Shown here piece after piece: positions 1 to 11,258 of a stretch of DNA of 64,000 bases. The stretch is from Sinotaia quadrata (taxonomy: Eukaryota; Mollusca; Gastropoda; Architaenioglossa; Viviparidae), in NCBI GenBank assembly GCA_028829895.1, contig CM054181.1, forward strand, positions 106,860,860 through 106,924,859, written 5' to 3'. The notes under the pieces were generated by a model that worked only from the letters and a program-made list of their open reading frames with translations, did not search any database and was not told where the DNA came from. Made by a program: the position numbers and the translations under genes. Numbering within the stretch: position 1 is the stretch's first letter; every line of letters begins with the position of its first letter.

Positions 1-27
1 TAGATAGATAGATAGATAGATAGATAG
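1..27. repeat. (TAGA)n microsatellite at window edge
   Basis: Perfect tetranucleotide tract running in from the left edge of the window, so its true length is unknown. The same motif forms a much longer tract at 48817-49072. Confidence 0.9.
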
Positions 28-231
28 TCCTTTCCACCTGCGATCAAGAGATCATGTTTGCCTGAGGAGAGGTTCTCCCAGTGAGCAAAGTGTATGACGG
101 ATGAACTAAGTACAAAAATAACTAAACCACGATTGGGATGGTTTCGTGGATGAGCGGGGAAAAAATTCACGGGAAATAAAGTCACAAGAAAAAAGCCACG
201 CATAGGAAAGAAAGTCACAATATATGTTAAG

Positions 232-290
232 TGGAAGTAAGTGACGGCTCATTTGGATCGTGGTTCGATTCCCGATCAGGGTTAAGTGTA
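232..290 (+). repeat. SINE-like tRNA-derived head
   Basis: Contains GGTTCGATTCC, a match to the pol III B box, preceded by an A-box-like GGCTCATTTGG and followed by an 11-T run. The same string of motifs (GGATCG-GGTTCGATTC) recurs on the minus strand at 21443-21500, so this is an interspersed family, not a tRNA gene; the A-to-B spacing is too short for a folded tRNA. Confidence 0.55.
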
Positions 291-299
291 TTTTTTTTT

Positions 300-656
300 T
301 TTAGAAACTTCAGTCTGACGAGCATTGTTCGACAACTCTTTTCTTGTTTAATACATACGGCTGGAATCTGTAGAATAAAATGTTCTTTAAAATATCACCT
401 AAAAACACTACCAACAGATGTTTAGTGTGATATGACTGCTTAAAACAGGATTTCATTGATAACTTTTTATTTAGTTTCATTTTATGTCAATACGTCAGAT
501 TCTTTTCACTTCTGGAAATTTTTTCCCGATCGAAAGAAAAAAATGAGCCGTGTTAACCGTAATATTGATAGTGTTCTAATGTTCTTGTACTAGTGGGCGA
601 TAATAAAGTTGAAATATATAGTACTAATTGATCAAAACGGTCGTCATTTCTGTAAG
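300..656 (+). repeat. 360-bp interspersed repeat, copy 1
   Basis: Reads as the near-complete reverse complement of 20564-20922, including both ends. Divergence is moderate, with small indels. It follows the SINE-like head and a T run here, whereas the other copy ends in an A run without the tRNA-like head. No coding potential seen. It could be the body of a long SINE or a non-autonomous element. Confidence 0.7.
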
Positions 657-691
657 TTATAATAACTATAAATTTGAACAGTGGCATACAA

Positions 692-911
692 CAGTGGTCC
701 CCAACCTTTTCATCGCCGCGGACCGGTCAACGCTTGATAATTTTATCGCGGCCCGATGATGTGGGGGGGACGTTGATTGTTTATATTTTAGAGTGTTTTG
801 ATTTAATAATCTAAATTTAATTGTATTTAAACGTGCCTTCAAATTAAAATACAGTTTCACCAAAAAATGAATATAAAGTGATTTAACATTTTAACTCACT
901 AGAACGCTAAA
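692..911 (-). mobile_element. hAT transposon terminal region with TIR
   Basis: The plus strand at 692-706 reads CAGTGGTCCCCAACC, the typical terminal inverted repeat of ZBED5/Tip100-like hAT elements, followed by the usual GCGGACCGGT stretch (717-727). Together with the transposase C-terminus at 912-1085 this is the 3' end of a hAT element on the minus strand. The other TIR was not found before the satellite begins. Confidence 0.7.
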
Positions 912-1085
912 TCAGCGAGAATCCTGAGCTTGTTTCTTTGCAACGAGAAGGTTCCATCTGGGGGTAATAGGAGACAATTACACCCGAAGTGAGTTGCTTA
1001 TGTCCATCCGTTGTTTTGTTTTGGTTGCTGTCACTGCAGAAAACCCCGCTTCACACAAATAGGATTCGGAAATGGCAATACATAT
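912..1085 (-). pseudogene. hAT transposase C-terminal fragment (decayed)
   Basis: Translating the minus strand from about 1085 gives SESYLCEAGFSAVTATKTKQ, then a segment ending SPITPRWNLLVAKKQAQDSR and a stop at 912-914. This is the conserved C-terminal hAT dimerisation block of ZBED5/Tip100-like transposases (YLCE.GFSA... then L..I.PR...L). One in-frame TAA interrupts it between LRV and LSP, and everything upstream is absent, so it is a relic. Family assignment rests on recognised motifs, not on a search. Confidence 0.75.
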
Positions 1086-1252
1086 TTAAGTGCTGTGGTG
1101 GCCGTTGTTGTATTGGCAGGTGTGTGTGTGTGTGTGTGTGGGGTTTACAGAGCCCAGGATAATACCACATCGTCTGTACTTAGTGTGTATGTGCGCCCAG
1201 GATGTTCATTCCCCACCCTGTAATGTTCACCAGTGGTGTTGTTGTTGTCGTT

Positions 1253-4200
1253 GGAGCTAAGGAGTAACATTACAGGTGACTGTGGCCATCCGAACGAGCC
1301 GAAGCGGGATGTGTGCCATTTTAAGTAGTTTGAACCTAATTATTTCCGACATGGATTACTCTAAAATTACTCAATAATTAGAGGTCATAGGACCCATTGT
1401 TGTGCATTATGTACCTGGATTCAATGCATGTAGAGTAAAGCGTTCGTCAGATAAAAAGACGAACGCTTCGAAAAATCAAGAAAACTCCATTTTTGCAGGA
1501 GGGTTGCAGAAACGTGTTTTTCTCTAGAGGTTTTTGGAATATCTAACTTTTTATTTTATATTCGGAGTCACAAATGATTTAGCTTCATGCCTACCAATTT
1601 TAGTCCTTTTCTGACAATTAGTTTTGTAGAAATTCAGCTTTTGTCAAAATGTCAAGACTTCTGTCAATATAGTGCTTTGCATTATTAGTACGTAAAGTCG
1701 ATTTTTCGAGACAAAGGAATTTTGGCGCCAAATCGCGTTTTCTACTAAAGTCGCTGAAATTTTGATAGATTTTGCAGGATGATACAGGAAGACACGTGGC
1801 TTATTTTGAAACGAAAATATTTCATATTTCTCGAATTATGAATTTCTTTGTGAAAATTTTCTTTTTCTAATTATGCGCATATCTCTTAAAGTACGAGGAA
1901 TTTAATAAAACTAACTTCAGATTCGGGTTCAGCACACGCGGAAACAGTTTATTTGTTCAAAGAGGTATTTGTAATATTGCGCCAATTTGTCAGAATTGAC
2001 GTTTGGATATTTTCGCACTTTTGACCGATTTGCGAAGTTATGTCATCATGATTACTGTATTGTTGCACGCGCAGTCTTAGACATACAATCATACACTTAA
2101 CTTCTGGATGTAGCCCATAGATTCCTCTTTCGAAATCATCCCTGAGAACGGAGCTGAGGAGTAGAATTACAGGTGACTGTGGCCATCCGAACGAGCCGAA
2201 GCGGGAAATATGCCATTTTAAGTAGTTTGAACCTAATTATTTCCGACATGGATTACTCTAAAATTACTCAATAATTAGAGGTCATAGGACCCATTGTTGT
2301 GCATTATGTACCTGGATTCAATGCATGTAGAGTAAAGCGTTCGTCAGATAAAAGACGAACGCTTCGAAAAATCAAGAAAATTCCATTTTTGCAGGAGGGT
2401 TGCAGAAACGTGTTTTTCTCTAGAGGTTTTTGGAATATCTGACTTTTTATTTTATATTCGGAGTCACAAATGATTTAGCTTCATGCCTACCAATTTTAGT
2501 CCTTTTCTGACAATTAGTTTTGTAGAAATTCAGCTTTTGTCAAAATGTCAAGACTTCTGTCAATATAGTGCTTTGCATTATTAGTACGTAAAGTCGATTT
2601 TTCGAGACAAAGGAATTTTGGCGCCAAATCGCGTTTTCTACTAAAGTCGCTGAAATTTTAACAGATTTTGCAGGATGATACAGGAAGACACGTGGCTTAT
2701 TTTGAAACGAAAATATTTCATATTTCTCGAATTATGAATTTTTTTGTGAAAATTTTATTTTTCTAATTATGCGCATATCTCTTAAAGTACGAGGAATTTA
2801 ATAAAACTAACTTCAGATTCGGGTTCAGCACACGTGGAAACAGTTTATTTGTTCAAAGGGCTATTTGTAATATTGCGCCAATTTGTCAGAATTGACGTTT
2901 GGATATTTTCGCACTTTTGACTGATTTGCGAAGTTAGGTTATCATGATTATTGTATTGTTGCACGCGCAGTTTTAGACATACAATCATACACTTAACTTC
3001 TGGACGTAGCCCATAGATTCCTCTTTCGAAATCATCCCTGAGAACGGAGCTGAGGAGTAACATTACAGGTGACTGTGGCCATCCGAACGAGCCGAAGCGG
3101 GAAATATGCCATTTTAAGTAGTTTGAACCTAATTATTTCCGACATGGATTACTCTAAAATTACTCAATAATTAGAGGTCATAGGACCCATTGTTGTGCAT
3201 TATGTACCTGGATTCAATGCATGTAGAGTAAAGCGTTCGTCAGATAAAAAGACGAACGCTTCGAAAAATCAAGAAAACTCCATTTTTGCAGGAGGGTTGC
3301 AGAAACGTGTTTTTCTCTAGAGGTTTTTGGAATATCTGACTTTTTATTTTATATTCGGAGTCACAAATGATTTAGCTTCATGCCTACCAATTTTAGTCCT
3401 TTTCTGACAATTAGTTTTGTAGAAATTCAGCTTTTGTCAAAATGTCAAGACTTCTGTCAATATAGTGCTTTGCATTATTAGTACGTAAAGTCGATTTTTC
3501 GAGACAAAGGAATTTTGGCGCCAAATCGCGTTTTCTACTAAAGTCGCTGAAATTTTGATAGATTTTGCAGGATGATACAGGAAGACACGTGGCTTATTTT
3601 GAAACGAAAATATTTCATATTTCTCGAATTATGAATTTTTTTGTGAAAATTTTATTTTTCTAATTATGCGCATATCTCTTAAAGTACGAGGAATTTAATA
3701 AAACTAACTTCAGATTCGGGTTCAGCACACGTGGAAACAGTTTATTTGTTCAAAGGGCTATTTGTAATATTGCGCCAATTTGTCAGAATTGACGTTTGGA
3801 TATTTTCGCACTTTTGACCGATTTGCGAAGTTAGGTCATCATGATTATTGTATTGTTGCACGCGCAGTTTTAGACATACAATCATACACTTAACTTCTGG
3901 ACGTAGCCCATAGATTCCTCTTTCGAAATCATCCCTGAGAACGGAGCTGAGGAGTAGAATTACAGGTGACTGTGGCCATCCGAACGAGCCGAAGCGGGAA
4001 ATATGCCATTTTAAGTAGTTTGAACCTAATTATTTCCGACATGGATTACTCTAAAATTACTCAATAATTAGAGGTCATAGGACCCATTGTTGTGCATTAT
4101 GTACCTGGATTCAATGCATGTAGAGTAAAGCGTTCGTCAGATAAAAGACGAACGCTTCGAAAAATCAAGAAAATTCCATTTTTGCAGGAGGGTTGCAGAA

Positions 4201-7200
4201 ACGTGTTTTTCTCTAGAGGTTTTTGGAATATCTGACTTTTTATTTTATATTCGGAGTCACAAATGATTTAGCTTCATGCCTACCAATTTTAGTCCTTTTC
4301 TGACAATTAGTTTTGTAGAAATTCAGCTTTTGTCAAAATGTCAAGACTTCTGTCAATATAGTGCTTTGCATTATTAGTACGTAAAGTCGATTTTTCGAGA
4401 CAAAGGAATTTTGGCGCCAAATCGCGTTTTCTACTAAAGTCGCTGAAATTTTAATAGATTTTGCAGGATGATACAGGAAGACACGTGGCTTATTTTGAAA
4501 CGAAAATATTTCATATTTCTCGAATTATGAATTTTTTTGTGAAAATTTTATTTTTCTAATTATGCGCATATCTCTTAAAGTACGAGGAATTTAATAAAAC
4601 TAACTTCAGATTCGGGTTCAGCACACGTGGAAACAGTTTATTTGTTCAAAGGGCTATTTGTAATATTGCGCCAATTTGTCAGAATTGACGTTTGGATATT
4701 TTCGCACTTTTGACCGATTTGCGAAGTTAGGTCATCATGATTATTGTATTGTTGCACGCGCAGTTTTAGACATACAATCATACACTTAACTTCTGGACGT
4801 AGCCCATAGATTCCTCTTTCGAAATCATCCCTGAGAACGGAGCTGAGGAGTAGAATTACAGGTGACTGTGGCCATCCGAACGAGCCGAAGCGGGAAATAT
4901 GCCATTTTAAGTAGTTTGAACCTAATTATTTCCGACATGGATTACTCTAAAATTACTCAATAATTAGAGGTCATAGGACCCATTGTTGTGCATTATGTAC
5001 CTGGATTCAATGCATGTAGAGTAAAGCGTTCGTCAGATAAAAGACGAACGCTTCGAAAAATCAAGAAAATTCCATTTTTGCAGGAGGGTTGCAGAAACGT
5101 GTTTTTCTCTAGAGGTTTTTGGAATATCTGACTTTTTATTTTATATTCGGAGTCACAAATGATTTAGCTTCATGCCTACCAATTTTAGTCCTTTTCTGAC
5201 AATTAGTTTTGTAGAAATTCAGCTTTTGTCAAAATGTCAAGACTTCTGTCAATATAGTGCTTTGCATTATTAGTACGTAAAGTCGATTTTTCGAGACAAA
5301 GGAATTTTGGCGCCAAATCGCGTTTTCTACTAAAGTCGCTGAAATTTTAACAGATTTTGCAGGATGATACAGGAAGACACGTGGCTTATTTTGAAACGAA
5401 AATATTTCATATTTCTCGAATTATGAATTTTTTTGTGAAAATTTTATTTTTCTAATTATGCGCATATCTCTTAAAGTACGAGGAATTTAATAAAACTAAC
5501 TTCAGATTCGGGTTCAGCACACGTGGAAACAGTTTATTTGTTCAAAGGGCTATTTGTAATATTGCGCCAATTTGTCAGAATTGACGTTTGGATATTTTCG
5601 CACTTTTGACTGATTTGCGAAGTTAGGTTATCATGATTATTGTATTGTTGCACGCGCAGTTTTAGACATACAATCATACACTTAACTTCTGGACGTAGCC
5701 CATAGATTCCTCTTTCGAAATCATCCCTGAGAACGGAGCTGAGGAGTAACATTACAGGTGACTGTGGCCATCCGAACGAGCCGAAGCGGGAAATATGCCA
5801 TTTTAAGTAGTTTGAACCTAATTATTTCCGACATGGATTACTCTAAAATTACTCAATAATTAGAGGTCATAGGACCCATTGTTGTGCATTATGTACCTGG
5901 ATTCAATGCATGTAGAGTAAAGCGTTCGTCAGATAAAAAGACGAACGCTTCGAAAAATCAAGAAAACTCCATTTTTGCAGGAGGGTTGCAGAAACGTGTT
6001 TTTCTCTAGAGGTTTTTGGAATATCTGACTTTTTATTTTATATTCGGAGTCACAAATGATTTAGCTTCATGCCTACCAATTTTAGTCCTTTTCTGACAAT
6101 TAGTTTTGTAGAAATTCAGCTTTTGTCAAAATGTCAAGACTTCTGTCAATATAGTGCTTTGCATTATTAGTACGTAAAGTCGATTTTTCGAGACAAAGGA
6201 ATTTTGGCGCCAAATCGCGTTTTCTACTAAAGTCGCTGAAATTTTGATAGATTTTGCAGGATGATACAGGAAGACACGTGGCTTATTTTGAAACGAAAAT
6301 ATTTCATATTTCTCGAATTATGAATTTTTTTGTGAAAATTTTATTTTTCTAATTATGCGCATATCTCTTAAAGTACGAGGAATTTAATAAAACTAACTTC
6401 AGATTCGGGTTCAGCACACGTGGAAACAGTTTATTTGTTCAAAGGGCTATTTGTAATATTGCGCCAATTTGTCAGAATTGACGTTTGGATATTTTCGCAC
6501 TTTTGACCGATTTGCGAAGTTAGGTCATCATGATTATTGTATTGTTGCACGCGCAGTTTTAGACATACAATCATACACTTAACTTCTGGACGTAGCCCAT
6601 AGATTCCTCTTTCGAAATCATCCCTGAGAACGGAGCTGAGGAGTAGAATTACAGGTGACTGTGGCCATCCGAACGAGCCGAAGCGGGAAATATGCCATTT
6701 TAAGTAGTTTGAACCTAATTATTTCCGACATGGATTACTCTAAAATTACTCAATAATTAGAGGTCATAGGACCCATTGTTGTGCATTATGTACCTGGATT
6801 CAATGCATGTAGAGTAAAGCGTTCGTCAGATAAAAGACGAACGCTTCGAAAAATCAAGAAAATTCCATTTTTGCAGGAGGGTTGCAGAAACGTGTTTTTC
6901 TCTAGAGGTTTTTGGAATATCTGACTTTTTATTTTATATTCGGAGTCACAAATGATTTAGCTTCATGCCTACCAATTTTAGTCCTTTTCTGACAATTAGT
7001 TTTGTAGAAATTCAGCTTTTGTCAAAATGTCAAGACTTCTGTCAATATAGTGCTTTGCATTATTAGTACGTAAAGTCGATTTTTCGAGACAAAGGAATTT
7101 TGGCGCCAAATCGCGTTTTCTACTAAAGTCGCTGAAATTTTAATAGATTTTGCAGGATGATACAGGAAGACACGTGGCTTATTTTGAAACGAAAATATTT

Positions 7201-10200
7201 CATATTTCTCGAATTATGAATTTTTTTGTGAAAATTTTATTTTTCTAATTATGCGCATATCTCTTAAAGTACGAGGAATTTAATAAAACTAACTTCAGAT
7301 TCGGGTTCAGCACACGTGGAAACAGTTTATTTGTTCAAAGGGCTATTTGTAATATTGCGCCAATTTGTCAGAATTGACGTTTGGATATTTTCGCACTTTT
7401 GACTGATTTGCGAAGTTAGGTTATCATGATTATTGTATTGTTGCACGCGCAGTTTTAGACATACAATCATACACTTAACTTCTGGACGTAGCCCATAGAT
7501 TCCTCTTTCGAAATCATCCCTGAGAACGGAGCTGAGGAGTAACATTACAGGTGACTGTGGCCATCCGAACGAGCCGAAGCGGGAAATATGCCATTTTAAG
7601 TAGTTTGAACCTAATTATTTCCGACATGGATTACTCTAAAATTACTCAATAATTAGAGGTCATAGGACCCATTGTTGTGCATTATGTACCTGGATTCAAT
7701 GCATGTAGAGTAAAGCGTTCGTCAGATAAAAGACGAACGCTTCGAAAAATCAAGAAAATTCCATTTTTGCAGGAGGGTTGCAGAAACGTGTTTTTCTCTA
7801 GAGGTTTTTGGAATATCTGACTTTTTATTTTATATTCGGAGTCACAAATGATTTAGCTTCATGCTACCAATTTTAGTCCTTTTCTGACAATTAGTTTTGT
7901 AGAAATTCAGCTTTTGTCAAAATGTCAAGACTTCTGTCAATATAGTGCTTTGCATTATTAGTACGTAAAGTCGATTTTTCGAGACAAAGGAATTTTGGCG
8001 CCAAATCGCGTTTTCTACTAAAGTCGCTGAAATTTTGATAGATTTTGCAGGATGATACAGGAAGACACGTGGCTTAATTTGAAACGAAAATATTTCATAT
8101 TTCTCGAATTATGAATTTTTTTGTGAAAATTTTATTTTTCTAATTATGCGCATATCTCTTAAAGTACGAGGAATTTAATAAAACTAACTTCAGATTCGGG
8201 TTCAGCACACGCGGAAACAGTTTATTTGTTCAAAGAGGTATTTGTAATATTGCGCCAATTTGTCAGAATTGACGTTTGGATATTTTCGCACTTTTGACCG
8301 ATTTGCGAAGTTATGTCATCATGATTACTGTATTGTTGCACGCGCAGTTTTAGACATACAATCATACACTTAACTTCTGGACGTAGCCCATAGATTCCTC
8401 TTTCGAAATCATCCCTGAGAACGGAGCTGAGGAGTAACATTACAGGTGACTGTGGCCATCCGAACGAGCCGAAGCGGGAAATATGCCATTTTAAGTAGTT
8501 TGAACCTAATTATTTCCGACATGGATTACTCTAAAATTACTCAATAATTAGAGGTCATAGGACCCATTGTTGTGCATTATGTACCTGGATTCAATGCATG
8601 TAGAGTAAAGCGTTCGTCAGATAAAAAGACGAACGCTTCGAAAAATCAAGAAAATTCCATTTTTGCAGGAGGGTTGCAGAAACGTGTTTTTCTCTAGAGG
8701 TTTTTGGAATATCTGACTTTTTATTTTATATTCGGAGTCACAAATGATTTAGCTTCATGCCTACCAATTTTAGTTCTTTTCAGACAATTAGTTTTGTAGA
8801 AATTCAGCTTTTGTCAAAATGTCAAGACTTCTGTCAATATAGTGCTTTGCATTATTAGTACGTAAAGTCGATTTTTCGAGACAAAGGAATTTTGGCGCCA
8901 AATCGCGTTTTCTACTAAAGTCGCTGAAATTTTGATAGATTTTGCAGGATGATACAGGAAGACACGTGGCTTATTTTGAAACGAAAATATTTCATATTTC
9001 TCGAATTATGAATTTTTTTGTGAAAATTTTATTTTTCTAATTATGCGCATATCTCTTAAAGTACGAGGAATTTAATAAAACTAACTTCAGATTCGGGTTC
9101 AGCACACGTGGAAACAGTTTATTTGTTCAAAGGGCTATTTGTAATATTGCGCCAATTTGTCAGAATTGACGTTTGGATATTTTCGCACTTTTGACTGATT
9201 TGCGAAGTTAGGTTATCATGATTATTGTATTGTTGCACGCGCAGTTTTAGACATACAATCATACACTTAACTTCTGGACGTAGCCCATAGATTCCTCTTT
9301 CGAAATCATCCCTGAGAACGGAGCTGAGGAGTAACATTACAGGTGACTGTGGCCATCCGAACGAGCCGAAGCGGGAAATATGCCATTTTAAGTAGTTTGA
9401 ACCTAATTATTTCCGACATGGATTACTCTAAAATTACTCAATAATTAGAGGTCATAGGACCCATTGTTGTGCATTATGTACCTGGATTCAATGCATGTAG
9501 AGTAAAGCGTTCGTCAGATAAAAAGACGAACGCTTCGAAAAATCAAGAAAATTCCATTTTTGCAGGAGGGTTGCAGGAACGTGTTTTTCTCTAGAGGTTT
9601 TTGGAATATCTGACTTTTTATTTTACATTCCGAGTCACAAAGGATTTAGCTTCATGCCTACCAATTTTAGTCCTTTTCTGACAATTAGTTTTGTAGAAAT
9701 TCAGCTTTTGGGGTCAAAATGTCAACACTTCAACACAATAGTCTAGTGCCTTGCATTAATGTGTTAGTGGATTTTTCGAGACAAAGAAATTTTGGCGCCA
9801 AATCGCGTTTTCTACTAAAGTCGCTGAAATTTTGATAGATTTTGCAGGATGATACAGGAAGACACGTGGCTTATTTTGAAACGATAATATTTCATATTTC
9901 CCGAATTATGAATTTTTTTGTGAAAAATTTATTTTTCTAATTATGCGCATATCTCCTAAAGTACGAGGCATTTATTAAAACTGACTTCGAATTCGTGTTC
10001 ACCGCACTAGAAATCACTTTATTGTCTCAAAGGACCATTCACAATTTTGCACGAATTGGTCACAATGGAAGTTTGAAGTTTTTGCATTTTGTGCGGACTG
10101 CAATAATGGGTCACCTCTCTTAACTCATCCGTGTACTCAAACTGTTGCGCATAGGAGCGTACAGTTAACACTCAGAAATAGCTATTGGATGACTCTTTCG

Positions 10201-10215
10201 AATGCATTACAGATA
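1253..10215. repeat. Satellite array, ~896-bp unit, about 10 copies
   Basis: The landmark GGAGCTGAGGAGTA recurs at about 1253, 2150, 3047, 3943, 4839, 5736, 6632, 7529, 8424 and 9321, a spacing of 895-897 bp. Units 1-9 differ by only scattered substitutions and 1-bp indels. Unit 10 (9321-10215) matches well at its start, then diverges steadily. Every unit carries a perfect 11-bp stem hairpin (1438-1468 in unit 1). A 72-codon minus-strand frame is open in several copies (for example 2845-3063 and 9119-9337), but other copies lose it by ordinary unit variants, so I do not call it a gene. Confidence 0.95.
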
Positions 10216-10925
10216 TAGGAACCGACGCGTACAGTTGCAGATGACTTTGGCCTTCCCAAACTTCGAAAGTAGTTCGTCTTCGATTTTTAGCAGTTTCAAC
10301 ATGATTATTTCCGAAAGCAATTTAATCACAAGATTAAAAAAAATAGAGCCTGTAGAACAAGTAGGTATGCACGAGGTGCTAGAAATTCGTATACCTCAGA
10401 GAAAGCGTTCACGAGATATAAATTCAAACGCGTCAAAAAATATGAATTCTATTTTATGGTGGGTGGGGGTACAAGGATGTCGATCCGTCCAGAAGTTCTA
10501 AAGATATGTGAATTTCGACATTTCCTTATGACTCAGAAATTATTTCTCCTGCGAGCCACCACGGATGGCCTTTTTCTGATTTGTAGTTATTTAAATATCA
10601 ATTAAAAAGTTGCAAATATCGATCCAAAATACAATTTCTTTCATTGTCATGTGTATATTTGACCCTGCTGGGTTTAATTTTGAAGGGGAAATATTCGATA
10701 CGTCTCTAGTTATTAATTTAGGGGCAAAACGTATTTATTCAATGAACATGCAAGTATTTCCTAAACTACGAGATATTTCTTAAAACTAACTTCAAATTCG
10801 GGTTCAGCACACTAGAAAACAGTTTATTTGTTCAAAGAGGCATTTGTAATATTGCCCCAATTTGTCAGAATTGACTTTGGGATATTTTCAAACTTTTGGC
10901 AGGTTTACGAAATTAGGTCGTCATG
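10216..10925. repeat. Degenerate edge copy of the 896-bp satellite
   Basis: Recognisable only in pieces: AACTAACTTCAAATTCGGGTT near 10785, the AACAGTTTATTTGTTCAAAG segment near 10816, and TTTGTCAGAATTGAC near 10860. These keep the order and approximate spacing of the main unit. It is strongly mutated, as expected at an array boundary that no longer takes part in homogenisation. Confidence 0.75.
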
Positions 10926-11219
10926 AAATCGCCCCTGCCTAGTTAAGTCCTAGGTGTTAATAGGTATTTGATTTTTCACTCTTTACTAACGGAAGGGGTT
11001 TGTTCCAGTCGGCGATTCGGATGCCCACGCCTCCTTTTACAGTATTTCCGCCCAGACCGGAAGAAGTTAGAGCACCAAAAAGATTAGAAAAGGTGTTAAA
11101 AAGGATGTAAATGAACGAATCCGCTCAATTGAGGCTTGAGTTAATAAATACTCGATCAAGCCTTGCTACAAACACTTGCGACAGAATATTCTCGGAGTAC
11201 AGGTACCACTCAAGCGATA
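10926..11219 (+). other. Upstream region of the recombinase-like gene
   Basis: About 300 bp between the satellite edge and the predicted start codon. It is less AT-rich than its surroundings and presumably contains the promoter and 5' untranslated region. No TATA box or clear initiator stood out. Confidence 0.3.
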
Positions 11220-11258
11220 ATGGAGAAGAGAGATCCAGACCGATATGTTCATAATTAT
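11220..11258 (+). CDS. Recombinase-like gene, exon 1 (start exon)
   Basis: ATG followed by 12 codons (MEKRDPDRYVHNY) and then a strong donor GTAAGT at 11259. It ends in phase 0, which matches the open frame that begins right after the acceptor at 13005-13006. It is short, so this start is the least certain part of the model. Confidence 0.55.

Noticed and set aside
2845..9337. 72-codon minus-strand frame repeated in several satellite units
   Set aside because: It is identical only because the units are. Other units lose it through ordinary variants, and no domain or signal is seen.
10202..10501. 99-codon plus-strand frame
   Set aside because: It lies in degenerate satellite sequence and has no recognisable features.
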